Counted from the first letter of the stretch, positions 9,717 to 22,011 are shown. The stretch is DNA of 64,000 nt from Prorocentrum cordatum (GCA_963575745.1 CAUYUJ010018656.1:134041-198040); one strand, 5' to 3'. Numbers and translations: made by a program. The notes: a model not told the origin generated them from the sequence alone.

Positions 9717-10439
9717 GACCCCGACCCTCTCGCGTCGTGACAAAAATCACGACGGGAGGATTTTCGCCATTTGCGGCATCCGGGGGCTCTTGCCAGGCCT
9801 TGGGGCCGTCAAACAGCGACTATGAAAATCCGGTCCTGGGGATCTGCTTGACCTAAAATGGGGTCCAGCGAAAGGGGGTTGTGCAAGAGCTGTGGTGCAA
9901 AATATTTGTGGGGTTGCAATCTTATTGGCGTGCAATGCATTCCGGTGCACAAATGTATTGCTGGGCTTTCGCGTGCAACACGTTAGTTGAAGTACAATGC
10001 AATCCAATTTTCTGGCGCAATACTTTTGCAATGCAATTGCCCCAACTGCACCACCACCTTCAATCTGCCAAATGGGAAGGGGTCCCGACTTGTGGGGGCC
10101 GGCGTTGTGAACAAAATCACGACGTCGGGGATCTGGTTTTCATATGCTAGAAGATGTTTTAAATATTTTACGAACATGTCATGTAGAAGACATCTGAAAT
10201 AACTTTCGATTCAAAGACAGAACGGTTAGAGTGTCCATTGTCATAGTATCCACAGCCCCAGAAGGTGCACGAGAGGTGCACGTTTCTTCGCCCCACGTTT
10301 TTACCTAACAGCGAAGACTGATAGGTTTCTAGTTGTCTCAAAAGAGAGCATCATGACTCCTCAGGGGGGTCTGGGCAGATGCCGGACGGGTGCCCCGGGA
10401 ATCCGGGGATCCGCGCCTGAAATCCAGGGACTCTTTTTT
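9717..10439. other. AT-richer spacer, no gene seen
   Basis: Includes AT-richer unique sequence (about 9830-10330) that contrasts with the GC-rich surroundings. No supported gene. Confidence 0.5.
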
Positions 10440-10713
10440 TAGCCAACAGTAACGCACTTCGTGGTCTTCGAGTTCCCAGAACTCCATTCCTGGGCATGAT
10501 TTTGAATGCCCGGAGCCAACTGTAGGCCACTTCGTGGTCTTCGAGTTCCCAGAATTCCATTCCTGGGCATGATTTTTAATGCCCGGAGCCAACAGTAGGC
10601 CACTTCGTGGTCTTCGAGTTCCCAGAACTCCAGAACTCCATTCCTGGGCATGATTTTGAATGCCCGGAGCAAACTGTAGGCCACTTCGTGTTCTTCGAGT
10701 TCCCAGAATTCCA
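10440..10713. repeat. 73-bp tandem repeat, four copies
   Basis: The monomer contains CACTTCGTGGTCTTCGAGTT, CCCAGAACTCCATTCCTGGG and CATGATTTTGAATGCCCGGA. CACTTCGTGG starts at 10455, 10528, 10601 and 10682, so spacing is 73, 73 and 81, the last enlarged by a local CAGAACTC duplication. Confidence 0.9.
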
Positions 10714-11815
10714 TTAGGCTGAGGCAGGCTGAGGCTGAGGCCGAGGCTGAAGGCAGACTGAGGCTGAGGCTGAAGCAGGCTGAGGCTGAGGCTGAGGCTG
10801 AGGCCGAGGCTGAGGCTGAGGCAGGCTGATGCTGATGCAGGGTGAGGCTGAGGGTGATGCTGATGCAGGCTGAGGCTGAAGCAGGCTGAGGCTGAGGCTT
10901 AGGCTGAAGGCAGGCTGAGGCCGAGGCTGAAGCAGGCTGAGGCTGAGGCTGAGGCTGAGGCAGGCTGAGGCTGAGGCTGAGGCAGGCTGATGCTGAGGCA
11001 GGCTGAGGCTGAGGCTGAGGCTGATGCAGGCTGAGGCTGAGGCAGGCTGAGGCTGAGGCCGAGGCTGAAGGCAGACTGAGGCTGAGGCTAAAGCAGGCTG
11101 AGGCTGAGGCTGAGGCAGGCTGAGGCTGAGGCTGAGGCAGGCTGAGGCTGAGGCTGAGGCAGGCTGAGGCAGACTGATGCTGAGGCTGAAGCAGGCTGAG
11201 GCTGAGGCTGAGGCAGGCTGAGGCTGAGGCTGAGGCAGGCTGATGCTGAGGCAGGCTGAGGCTGAGGCTGAGGCTGATGCAGGCTGAGGCTGAGGCAGGC
11301 GGAGGCTGAGGCTGAGGCTGAAGGCAGAGGCAGGCTGAGGCTGAAGCAGGCTGAGGCTGAGGCTGAGGCAGGCTGAGGCTGAGGCTGAGGCAGGCTGATG
11401 CTGATGCAGGCTGAGGCTGAGGCTGAGGCTGATGCAGGCTGAGGCTGAGGCAGGCTGAGGCTGAGGCCGAGGCTGAAGGCAGACTGATGTTGAGGCTGAA
11501 GCTGAGGCTGAGGCCGAGGCTGAAGGCAGACTGAGGCTGAGGCTGAAGCAGGCTGAGGCTGAGGCTGAGGCAGGCTGAGGCTGAGGCAGGCTGAGGCTGA
11601 GGCATGCTGAGGCTGAGGCTGAGGCTGATGCAGGCTGAGGCTGAGGCAGGCTGAGGCTGAGGCCAAGGCTGAAGGCAGACTGAGGCTTTGGCTGAAGCAG
11701 GCTGAGGCTGAGGCTGAGGCTGAGGCAGGCTGCGGCTGAGGCTGAGGCAGGCTGATGCTGAGGCAGGCTGAGGCTGAGGCAGGCTGAGGCTGAGGCTGAG
11801 GCTGATGCAGGCTGA
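10714..11815. repeat. (AGGCTG)n minisatellite
   Basis: About 1.1 kb of the hexamer GAGGCT with AGGCAGGCTG variants, running into the assembly gap. It forces Ser-Ala, Gln-Pro and Leu-Ser repeats in the three minus-strand frames; these are not genes. Confidence 0.95.
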
Positions 11816-11915
11816 NNNNNNNNNNNNNNNNNNNNNNNNNNNNNNNNNNNNNNNNNNNNNNNNNNNNNNNNNNNNNNNNNNNNNNNNNNNNNNNNNNNNN
11901 NNNNNNNNNNNNNNN
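11816..11915. other. assembly gap (100 N)
   Basis: Exactly 100 N at the end of the hexamer array, probably a fixed-size scaffold gap rather than a measured distance. Confidence 0.99.
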
Positions 11916-12014
11916 CCCCTCTCCCTGCCTGCGTACGACATAAAAGTGTGGGCGAGCACCACCAGTGGACGCTTGCTTGCGTCGACCGCAGCGGACTCCG
12001 ATGCTGCAGTTCTA

Positions 12015-12046
<32 letters not shown>

Positions 12047-13255
12047 ACAGGACGCATCGCTAGCTGGAAAACGTCTGTCCTTCTCAGCTTGCTGTCGTAC
12101 CTTTGAACAGGCCGACCCTCTGTGAGAGCTACCAGTTGTAGCAGTAGTAGTGGTGGCGGCGGCGATCGTAGTGGTAGTGCGTTTCTGCATACATGTTGAT
12201 GTATCTACTATGTAATGGCCTTCGGCCTATCCCGGGGTCCGAGAGGTCTGGGCCACTTAAGAACCTTTAGGAACGAGGACCGAGGCTCAGGGGATTGGGC
12301 AAATGACCTCAGGACGCCCACTCCGTGCCCAGCGGCACGGTGGCGGATTGTGTACGCAGAGGACTGAAGACATGTGTTGTATGTGTTTGCAGATGTGCAT
12401 GCCGACTAAACTGTCAACTTCTAGACGCTTCGCTTATCCCCGCTCGTCCATCCAGAAACGGAAGGCACTCGGAAGCGAAAAGGCGAGAAGGCAAGACACA
12501 TAGGTCTCTATAGGTGTTGGGTCAATGTTGCCCTCTCGGGGGCATCCTTTGAAGGCTCCGTGGCCATTCGGAAACGTCGTGGAGGGATCTTGGCCATCTT
12601 GAGCGATCTTGCATTATCTGATTTCATCTTGGAGGTTATTTCGGGCTCTCTTCGACCACTCTCGGCCTCCTTGGCGCTCCAACTGGTCCCCGCCCCCACT
12701 GTCTAGACCCAGTGGTAGGGGGAGGGGGGAGGGTCATATTCCGAGCGGGACCGCCGCAAGCTGTCTCGCTCACCCCCACTACATCAGCAGCATCCAGGTC
12801 TCAGCACAGGCAGGGGCCCCTACGGACCCAAGCGTGCCAGGCGCGCCTGGTGCGCCAGATGTGCCACGTGCTCCACATGCGCCCAGTGTGCCACGTGACC
12901 CATCCTCTGGCCAGGTTCGCCACGTGCGCGTCGCGCGCAGAGTGCGCCAGGTGCGCCAGTGCACGCCACAGCACACATCGGGCAACATGTCCCCCCCCCT
13001 ACCGCCCCTGTCAAAAATCAGTGCGAAGTGAAGGTGGGGTTGTCAGCATTGCAGGTTGTGCGTGCTCTCACAATCACTCTGCACTGGTCCTTGGTGGGGA
13101 TGCTGGGCCTGCGCGCGGCGGGCAACACGATGGCCGCCACGCCGCCCCCGCTCAGAAGCAGTGCAAAGTGATATCGCGGGGCGCCTCTTGCAGGCTTTTG
13201 ACTTTTGCCGCAAGGTGCGCTTGTCGTTTTGACGGACTGGGGGGGTGACTTGTTG
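11916..13255. other. spacer with a short (GCT)n run
   Basis: A GCT run lies at about 12015-12050. Degenerate GCCACGTG/GTGCGCCAG repeats lie at about 12830-12970. No gene is recognised. Confidence 0.5.
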
Positions 13256-13409
13256 TTAAATCGGGCCTGTCCCTCTACAGGAGGAATATAAAAAATAGTC
13301 GAACAACATACGGGGACGACTCTATGATTATGTTTCGACTTTTTTTGCATAGTTGTTTGAATATTCTTTCCGCCCAAAACCCGCCTGTAGGAGGACATGC
13401 CCGACCTAA
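13256..13409. mobile_element. MITE-like element, TCGGGC family, copy 4
   Basis: 154 bp from TTAAATCGGGCCTGTCCC..CTACAGGAGGA to CCTGTAGGAGGACATG..CCCGACCTAA. GACTTGTTG (13247-13255) and GATTTGTTG (13410-13418) flank it, a near-perfect target duplication. The AT-rich interior has no coding capacity. Confidence 0.8.
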
Positions 13410-13736
13410 GATTTGTTGCGTTGCTCCTGGCCGATTGCCGGCCGAGTCGGGGAGCGGGTGTCCATCAAGGATAAGCAGCGATCAAGCCCATCCCCGAAGG
13501 GGAAGAACGGCCTTCGCAGTCCCGAAAACCGCCCAAGACCAAGACGTCCGAAAACCTCGATCCTGGATCCTCCTCGAGTTTCGCAGCTCCTCGACAGCGA
13601 CGCTGGCGGCGGCGGCGGCGACGGTGACGGCCTGCTCGAGTTGGGCCTCTCCAAGACCCTCTGGGAGTCCCCGGCGGCCGGGGAGGCCCAAGAGCGGCCG
13701 AGAGCTTTTGGTAGACTTTGGAAATTGCCAAGGTCC

Positions 13737-14455
13737 TCGAATCACGACCCTCGACCCTCGATCCTCGACCCTTCTGTTGAATCCTCGACCCCACTGATCG
13801 CCCGTCGAGCCTCGGCGCTCCTCGACCCTCGATTGTCCCTGCGCGACCCTCCTTCGCTGACCCTCGACCCTCCTCGACCCTCGACCCTCCTTCTCGCCCC
13901 CTCGGCCCTCCTGCTCGATCCTCGCCCCCTCCTCGATCTGCCCCCCTCCCCCCCCGGACCCTCTTCGGCCCTCGACCCTCGGCCCTCGGCCCTCGACCAG
14001 CCCGCTGGGGTCCCAGAGCGACCAGCCCGCTGGGGTCCCAGAGCTTGGGCCTCCCGGCGGCGACGCGCACGACGAGAGGACGGCTTCGGCAGCCGCCGCA
14101 GCCAGCGCCGTCGTCGCCGCCGCCGCCGTTTTTGCTCGAGGCTCGAGGCTCGAGCCTCCAGGGGGCCAAGGGGGGGGGCCCCAGGCGAGCGGCCAGAGGC
14201 CGGGCCGGGATCCCGATCCTCGATCCCCCTCGATCCTCGACCCTCCTGCTGGAACCTCGATCCTCGATCCTGGATCCTCGATCCTCTCCGATCCTCCTCA
14301 ACCCTCGACCCTCGATTCTCCTCGATCCTCCTGGGCACTTGATTTTGTTGGGTCCTCTTCGATCCTCCGCGATCTCTCCGATCCTCTGCGATCCTCTGCG
14401 ATCCTCTGCGATCCTCTCCGATCCTCTGCGATCCTCCTCGACCCTTTTCGATTAA
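13737..14455 (+). repeat. degenerate TCGACCC/TCGATCC minisatellite
   Basis: Short units CCTCGACCCT, CCTCGATCCT and, at the right end, GATCCTCTGC repeat with variable spacing. A less repetitive GC-rich island lies at about 14000-14180. Confidence 0.8.
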
Positions 14456-14478
14456 CTTGCGCCACATCCGCCGACCCC

Positions 14479-14664
14479 TTGATTGCTTTTTCGCAGGTTC
14501 GGTTTCCACAGCTGGAGTGGGGCCACGCAGTCGGCGTGTTTGGGGGAGGGGTGAGAGTAGCACGGCTTGATGACTTGATGGCGTTCTATGCGCCAGATCG
14601 CACGTACACAGAAGGCGTGACAGTGATGGAGATGATCTGCTGCAGTCGCTGCATTTCGTCGTAG
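14479..14664 (+). CDS. possible small ORF or exon, unrecognised
   Basis: A 61-residue frame that starts right after the TCGATCC array. It includes VRFPQLEWGHAVGVFGGGVR and RLDDLMAFYAPDRTYTEGVT, which have mixed, coding-like composition. The upstream TTTTTCGCAG directly before GTTCGG resembles an intron 3' end, so an exon is possible. I assign no function. Confidence 0.2.
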   Translation: MIAFSQVRFPQLEWGHAVGVFGGGVRVARLDDLMAFYAPDRTYTEGVTVMEMICCSRCISS

Positions 14665-14962
14665 ATATGTTTTTCGTGCAAGGTGAGATTTCCAGAGCGT
14701 GGAGGAGGGTAAAGCAAACAAGGAACAATTGTTCGACAGCGCCGCAGGCTTCCACGACGGGCGTTGGGCGGCGCGGGGAAGCGCCACGAGCTTCACGTTA
14801 CCGTAGCAGGGAGTGTTCCAGAGCTCCGGCAGCTGGACAACGGAGGGGCGGCAGATGGCGAGCCCGCGGTGCCGCACGCAGGAGAACAGTTGCCTGCTTC
14901 AGAGCATGACCCCAGGGTACATGAATGCTTTCTTGCACCAGTTGAATGCTTTCGGCTTTTAC

Positions 14963-15048
14963 GGGAACGAATAATGACATAAACATAAAACCTCGGAGGG
15001 CCGCGCGGACCTCCGAGTTTTTAATGCTTATGTCATTCTTCGTTTCCC
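14963..15048. repeat. hairpin element related to the CGCGGATTTCTTGG family
   Basis: The left arm (GGGAACGAATAATGACATAA .. CCTCGGAGG) and the right arm reverse complement (GGGAAACGAAGAATGACATA .. CTCGGAGG) pair over about 38 bases around GGCCGCGCGGA. It shares GACATAA..CGGAGG..CCGCGCGGA with the family at 3434 and 4094. Confidence 0.7.
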
Positions 15049-15894
15049 TGATTTTGAGCACGGCTTTCGGCGCCTCTGTGTCCACGCTCGCGCTGCTGCC
15101 CTCCGAGTTGCAGTCACGAGTGAAGCCTTCCGTCGTGCCCAGCAGGAGCACATGTCAATTCTCAACGGCGACAACTTTGTGGTTGCCCATGGACTTGGCA
15201 AGCTTTTTCGGTCCTCGATGTGTGTGTGTGTGTTTGTGTACCGCAGACGGCGCTGGACGAATCCCGTGGGTTCACGTTGGTCTCAAGGGAGCCTCGCGCC
15301 CGCGGGATTCACGGCAAGGCGCATCTCGAGATGATGAACGACAGCGGGTCCAGTTGCACGTCCCTCCTCGAACCCAGGTTGCGGACATGGCGCTCTTACT
15401 GCCCCGGCTCCGTCACCCTCCGTGCGTTCCTCCGTCTGAACGCGATCGCCCCCGAGCTCCCTCCCCATGTGCTTGCCTCTGCCCTCGAAAACGTTCTGAA
15501 TGGGTGGAATACGTCGGCCAGATGTAGTACTGGTGCTGTGTATGTAAGCTGGGCTGTCGGTGTGAGTACGGAGATCCCCTGCTGCATTTTTAGCCTGCTG
15601 TGAAAGCCCTCCTCTCCCTTTTGCCTAGCTCTTGGGCCTCGGGAGACCGAGAGTGTTTAGTCCTTGGAGCTCGCTTGTACTTTTCCAGGGACGAAGTGCG
15701 TAGCTTGCGTCTACCTATTGACCTTGCCCTTCTGACGTTTAATCATGTGCGACTGCGGGCCCTTCTCCCTTGTAGTTCCAGCCGAGGTAGAGTTCGAGCC
15801 CGTGCGAGAGCCGCTGCTGTCTCCTCAGCCTCGGTTGGGCATCTCTTCCAAGGCCATGTCAGCTGACGAACCATCATGCGGAATTGTGCGTTCC
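15049..15894. other. spacer, no gene recognised
   Basis: Unique sequence with a short TG run near 15220. Open frames cross it on both strands without a recognisable domain. Confidence 0.45.
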
Positions 15895-15932
15895 GTCCTC
15901 CTTCTCCTCCTCCGCCCTCCTCCTCCTCCTCC

Positions 15933-15965
<33 letters not shown>

Positions 15966-16689
15966 CCTCCTCATCCTCCTCCTCCTCCTCCTCCTCCTCC
16001 TCCTCTTCCTCCCCAGCCGAGGCCCGCCGCGCGATGCCGGCCCGCGCCGCGCTGCGGGCCGCGCCCTCGCCGCCCAGGCGCCGGGCCTCGCCGCCCTCGG
16101 AACAGAGCCCGGCGTCCCGGAGGCGGGCGGCCGCCCGCGCGCTGCTGGGGGCGCTTCGGGCTTCGGAGCCAGACCCCCTTCGGGCAGCGGGAGCAACACG
16201 GCGGGAGGTTTCCCAGACGTTGTCGCGTCGTGGCAAGAAGCCGGACGGGAGGTTCTTGGCTCTTTTGTCGGCCCCCGGGGGCCCTCGCCGGGCCTCAGGG
16301 CCGTCAACAAAACGGCTCGGGACGAGAAGCTGGCCGCAGGGAAAGGTTCGAGATTTCCAGGGCAGGGAGGAGGAAGTGGAAGAGGAGGAGGAGGAGGAGG
16401 AGGAGGAGGAGGAGCATCCTCTATTTAGATTGTTACCGTTTGTGTAGTATGGCGGGCCGCGAAGCACCAGTGTCGGGGAAGGGGCCCAGACATCCGGGGG
16501 CCCCCGTCGTGCAGAAGTACGGCGTCGGGGGCTGGGGAGGGCCCGGCCCCGAGATCCTGGCGTCTCGATGCGCTTCGCGCCAGGCATTGTCGCCCGGTTT
16601 CGGGCCCCGGGGCCCTCACAGATCGACCCTCCTCGAATAATGGCGCCGAAATCCCAGACCCCCTCGCGTGGCGAACAAATCACGACGGG
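15895..16689. repeat. TCC tract, GC-rich segment and GGA tract
   Basis: A TCC array at about 15895-16012, GC-rich sequence, then a GGA array at about 16375-16413 and unique sequence. The frames here are driven by the arrays. Confidence 0.6.
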
Positions 16690-16741
16690 AGTTTTTTTTT
16701 GTTTTAGTTGTTGTTGTTGTTGTCGTCGTCGTCGTCGTTGC

Positions 16742-16793
<52 letters not shown>

Positions 16794-16834
16794 GGTGTTG
16801 TTGTTGGTGTTGTTGTTGTTGCTGCTGCTGCTGC

Positions 16835-16882
<48 letters not shown>

Positions 16883-18360
16883 CGTTGTCGTTGTCGTCTT
16901 TGTCGTCGTCGTTGTCGTTGTCGTTGTCGTTGATGTTGTTGCTGAATTTTCATTTCTGAAAAACAATTCTTGTTGATCCCCCCCACCGGTGCATACTGTT
17001 TTTTCAATTTAAGTGCCCCTCCCGGCGCTCGCACTCTGTTTTTTTTTTATCAGGGAAAGTCTTGAGGCTCAAACTGTGCCCCTGGCCCCTGGGTTACAAC
17101 AACAATGGCTTCCGCTTGAGACTCCCTCACAATTTAGCCAGGACCCCCGCTCCCGCCTGAGACTTCCTCGCTTTTTATTTAGGAATCGCGCTCTCGGTTG
17201 GGGCTTCCTTACAATCTATTCAGGAATCGTTTTCTCGGCGCTCTGGAGTCGCGCTCTCGCTGGAGACGTGCTTACAATTTACTCAAGAATAGCGCCCTTG
17301 CGTTGGATTTTCCCGCAATTGATACAAGCGCCGCGCTTCCGACACTCAGGCGCTCAGGAATCGCGCTCACGCCTATGACTCCCTCACACATTATTCAGGA
17401 ATCGGGTGCAGCCCTTCGTTGCCTCCCTCGCTGCCCTTCGTGGCCCCGTTGCAGCCCTTCGTGGCCCCCTCGCTGCCCTTCGTGGCCCTGTTGCAGCCCC
17501 TCGTGGCCCCCTCGCTGCGCTTCGTGGCCCCATTGCAGCCTTTCGTGGCCCCCTCGCTGCCCTTTGTGGCCCCGTTGCAGCCTTTCGTGGCCCCCTCGCT
17601 GCCCTTCGTGGCCCCGTTGCAGCCCTTCGTGGGCCCCTCGCTGCCCTTCGTGGTCCCATATATGTATGCCCTTCGTGGCTCCTGCTCGTTCGCGCCAGTC
17701 GTGGCCCCATATGCTTTCACTTCATGGCCCCGCCGTCGCCCTTCGTGGCCCCCTCGCTGCCCTTCGTGGCCCCGTTGCTGCCGTCAGTGGCCCCGTCCTT
17801 GCCCTCCGCGGCCCAATATACGTATGCCTTTCGTGGCCCCTGCTCGTTCGCGCCCGTCGTGGCCCCATGTGCATGCCCTTCGTGGCCCCGCTGTCGCCCT
17901 TTGTGGCTCCCTCGCTGTCCTACGCGGCCCCGCTGCTGCCCTCAGTGGCCCCATCGTTGCCTTCCGTGGCCCTATTGTCTGCCTTTCGTGGTTCCCGCTC
18001 GTTCGCGCTCTTCGTGGCCCCATACGCATTCCCTTCGTGTCCCCGCTGTCGCCCTTCGTGGCCTACTTCGTGCCTTTCGTGGCCTTGCTGTCGTTCTCTC
18101 TCTCGCTCTCGCTTTCGCTCGTCGTCGTCGTCGTCGTCGTCGTGGTCGGTCCCATGTCCGTCCCCCTTGGGGTCGGGTGGCCGCCGATCAGCGCTGCCGC
18201 TAGCCAGGCCGACGGTCCGCGGCCGCCCCGCCGCTTGCCAGGGCCCGGCCTGCAGGGAAGAAAGGTGTAACCCCCCAAAGGGGTACGATCGAAGACGAAG
18301 AGGGCGGGTATCGAGGGTTTGGGAACTACGCGTCGACGGACACTCGAGCAGATAAGAGCG
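16690..18360 (+). repeat. duplicated block, unit 1: (GTT)n, linker, 45-bp repeats, CTTCGTGGCCCC array
   Basis: Order of parts: (GTT)n with GTC variants at 16695-16940; a linker with AATTTTCATTTCTGAA and AAGTGCCCCTCCCGGCGCTC; degenerate copies of about 45 bases containing AATCGCGCTCTCG and ACAATTTATTCAGG (17140-17405); then a CCCTTCGTGGCCCC array with GCTGCC spacers (17410-18110). The + strand frames give LPFVAP-type repeats and are not genes. The same order recurs in unit 2. Confidence 0.8.
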
Positions 18361-18385
18361 AACAGTCTTAACATGATTATTGTCG

Positions 18386-18441
<56 letters not shown>

Positions 18442-18465
18442 ATTGTTGTTGTCGTTGTTGTTGTT

Positions 18466-18501
<36 letters not shown>

Positions 18502-19700
18502 ATTGTTGTCCAATTTTCATTTCTGAAGAATAATTATTGTTGATCCCCGCCGTCCGGTGCACGTTGTTTGTTCGATTGAAGTGCCCCTCCCGGCGCTCGC
18601 ACCTTTTTTTTCCGCTTGATATTTCCGCTTGATCTATCCTCAGATCGCCAGATCGCGGCTCCCGCTTGATATTTCCTCACAATTTATTGAAGAATCGCGC
18701 TCTCGCTTGGGATTTCTTCGCAACTTATCACCGAATCGCGGCTTCCGTTTGATACTTCTATACAATTTATTCAGATGCCGCTCTTCGACGTTCAGGAATC
18801 GCGCTCCCGCTACATTGCCTGGCCGTTCAAGCATAATTTTACGTTTCAACGACCCGCCCGGTCGACCCGCCCGTCTGGGCCTGCCCGCCCGACCAGCCCG
18901 TTAGGGACTGCAGTCGGCGTTCGCTGCCCTTCGCCCGCCTTCGATGCCCCTCGCTGCCCGTACTGGTTCCGCGGTCGCCTTCGCTCGCTACCCTTCGTGG
19001 CCCCATTGCTGCCATCAGTGGCCCCGTCGCTGCCCATTGCGGCCCCGCATTATATGCCCTTCGTGGCCCCCGCTCGCAGTCGCCCGTCGGGGCCCCATAC
19101 GCATGCCCTTCGTAGCCCCGCTGTCGACCTTCGTGGCCCTCTCGTTGCCCTTCGTGGCCCCTTTTGCTGCCCTCAGCGGCCCCGCTGTCGCCATTTGTGG
19201 TCCCATCTACGAATGCCCTTCGTGGCCCCGCTGTCGCCCTTCGCGGCCCCCTCTCTGCCGTTCGTGGCCCCGTTTCTGCCCTCAGCGGCCCTGTCGCTGC
19301 CCTCTGTGGCCCCGGATTAATTGCCCTTCGTGGCCCCCTCTCGCTCGCGCCTTTCGTGGTCCCATACGCATGCCCTTCGTGGCCCCGCTGTCGCCATTCG
19401 CGGCCCCCTCGCTGCCCTTCGTGGCCCACTTTCTGCGCTCAGTGGCCCCGCTGTCGCCCTTTCTGGCCCCATATATGTATGCCCTTCATGGCCCCCGCTC
19501 GTTCGCGCCCGTCGTGGCCCCATCTGCATGCCCTTCGTCGCCCCGCTGTCGCTCTTCGTGGCCCCCTCTCTGCCCTTCGTGGCCCCGTTTCTGCCCTCAG
19601 CGGCTCCGTCGCTGCCCTCTGCGGCCCCCTATACGTCTGCCTTTTCGGGGCCCCCGCTCGTTCGCGCCCGTCGTGGCCCGCGCCAACAACGGCTCCCGCC
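18361..19700 (+). repeat. duplicated block, unit 2
   Basis: (GTT)n at 18375-18505, the linker with CAATTTTCATTTCTGAAGAA and GAAGTGCCCCTCCCGGCGCT, 45-bp type repeats (18640-18830) and the CCCTTCGTGGCCCC array (about 18980-19680) occur in the same order and orientation as in unit 1. Confidence 0.8.
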
Positions 19701-20500
19701 GGATACTTCCTGACTTCTCTACTCTTTCGCTTTATCTTCATTTTCATTTCGTTCGTACTCCATCGTGCTATTCTTCAGTTTTTCGCATTCCGCCCACTCT
19801 TCCCCAGGCCACCCCATCCCACCCCAACGATCCCCAGATCATGCGTTACCCAAGAACTTGGGTAGCGAAATGCGATACTGGTCGTTTCGGTTTGGCCCAC
19901 CAAAATCGGTAACGAGTACCGGTCGTTACCAGTAGCTACCAGTCGCGACCGGTAGCGGATACCGGTAGCTACCGGTAGCGACCGATATTCGTTACCGACT
20001 TTGGTGTGTCCATGAGACGCAACGAGCGCATCTCACGTAATATGCGATCGTATTCGATATGTTATGTCTGAGCTTACGTGAAATCAGACGTAATACCATA
20101 TGTTCATAACATGATGCTGATGTTTCAGACGATTTTCACGTGATTCGGCTGATGTAGGATGATGTAAAATGATGTCGGATGTGTGATGATAGGTATGATG
20201 AGGCTGTGAGTTGTACAATGTGGTTATGGCACGATCTGTGATGTATAAAAGAGATGTAAATACAATGTTTAATATGATATGTAATATGATATGTAAGATG
20301 AGATGTGAAATGGCATGTGCGATGTTGGGTATTTGCAGATCATGTAGGATGGCGTTGTATGGCATGTATGATGGTGTTGGATGTTCGAGGATCGAGGAGC
20401 AACTCGAAGCTCGCAGCTCGCAGTCTTTCCGAGGATGCTTCAGGAGAGTCGAAGTGGATCGGTGAACAGCCAGTTCCCTCTCCTGGCTCCTCCCTATTGA
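19701..20500. other. spacer with an inverted repeat at 19898-20006
   Basis: CACCAAAATCGGTAACGAG (19898 onward) pairs with CGTTACCGACTTTGGTG ending at 20006, enclosing several ACCGGTAGC units: a hairpin of about 108 bases. An AT-rich stretch (20040-20380) follows. No gene is seen. Confidence 0.6.
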
Positions 20501-21300
20501 AGACGTCACCACGCTGGATTCGCCTCGACATCTGTGCAGCGTGGACATGAGGCCATTAGTGGGCCCCGGCGCGTCGAGTCGGGCCTTTTCACGAACCCAC
20601 CATACCCTCGATACGTCACCACGCTGGATGCGCCTCGAAATTCTTTGCGGCGTCGACCTCGGACCCTCAGGGGGCCGTGGCGCGTCGGTTCGGGCCCTCA
20701 ACCACCCCGCGCGAACCCCTCCATGCCTCCCCACTCCTCCTCCCTCCCTTTCCTCCACCACCCCGCCCTAACCCCCCCCTTCCTAACCCAACTCCCCTGC
20801 CCACTCCTACCCTCCTCCCTCTTCCTCCCCTCCTTCCCTCCTCCTCCCCTCCTTCCCTCCTCCTCCCTCCTCACGAACCTCCCCCCTCCTTCCCTCCTCC
20901 TCCCTCCTCCCAAAAGGCCACAAGAGGCCCACAAGAGTCCCCAAAAGAGGCCCCCGAGACTCCCACCCCCCCCCCAGGATGCCCCAAGAGGCCCCCAAGA
21001 AGCTCCCAAGAGGCTCCCTGGAGGCTTCATAGCTGTTCCCCAGAGGTTCCCTCCGAAAAAACCCAAGAAGCATCCGTGAGGACTTTGACCCACAACCCAC
21101 GTTCGTTTCGAAACTCAGCTGGAGGTCTCTTGAGCCACCTTGGCGCCCTCTGGAGCAGTGGATCGGCTCTCTTCGACAGGGTGCGAGCCGCATCTCCAAA
21201 GATCTCCTAGAAGACCATCCTGCCTGCCCTACCGTTCCCCCTGAGCACGAGCACGCCACCACGCAGCCTCAGTGATGCGAAATGGGCAGCCGGCGTGAGC
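20501..21300. repeat. two-copy tandem duplication and CCT-rich pyrimidine tract
   Basis: A unit beginning GTCACCACGCTGGAT and containing CCTCGA..GGCGCGTCG occurs at about 20503 and 20610. A CCTCCTCCCT pyrimidine tract (about 20740-20910) and short AAGAGGCCCCC repeats (20915-21050) follow. No gene is supported. Confidence 0.6.
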
Positions 21301-21309
21301 GACGAGATT

Positions 21310-22011
21310 AATTTTGAATATGATGAACATGATGAACAAGATGATGGTGATGACGATGATGAGTATGATGATGATGATGATGATGATGGTGATGATGATG
21401 GTGATGTTGATCATGTTGATGATGCTGATGATGATGATTATGATGATGATTGCGGTGGCGGTGGTGATGACGACGACGATAATGACGATGCTTACTATGA
21501 TGATGACGAGTGCTGATAATGATGCAGGCGATGATGATGGTAATTGTGATGATGACGATGGTGTTGGCGATGATGACGACGATCATGGTGACGATGATAA
21601 CGACTGATGGTAATGATGTTGATTATGGTCATACTGATGGTGATGATGATGATGACGATGATGAGGATGGTGATGTTGTTGGCTTTTATAATTACTTTTG
21701 TTATTAGTCCTACTCTTATTATTTCAAGTAGGATTATCGCTGTTCTTATCATGCATAGAAGTATCATCGCCACATGATCACTACTACTATTCTTTGTGAT
21801 TGATATTAAGATTCGTATTGTTACGACTGCCGTTAGTATGATGATGATGCTGATGCTGATGACGATGAGGATGATTCGGATCATGATCATGATGCTGCTG
21901 ATGATGATGATGATGTTGATGCTGATGAGTAGGATTGCGATGCTGATCCGGATGATGGTGATGCTGATAACGATGGTGATGATTTTGAAGATGCGGATGC
22001 ACATGATGATA

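Noticed and set aside
10440-10713. CRISPR array
   Set aside because: Four adjacent 73-bp tandem copies without unique spacers, in a eukaryotic context without cas genes.
10439-12190. 583-codon minus-strand Ser-Ala/Gln-Pro frame
   Set aside because: Hexamer minisatellite crossing an N gap; all three frames give simple repeats.
12609-13031. 140-codon + frame with Pro/Ala/Arg repeats
   Set aside because: The repetitive part follows GTGCGCCAG/GCCACGTG repeats; no conserved domain.
14798-15151. 117-codon minus-strand frame as a gene
   Set aside because: Its middle is the hairpin element at 14963-15048 and the rest has no recognisable domain.
17406-19865. LPFVAP repeat protein on the + strand
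   Set aside because: A translation of the CTTCGTGGCCCC array. Several frames on both strands are open and the unit length drifts.
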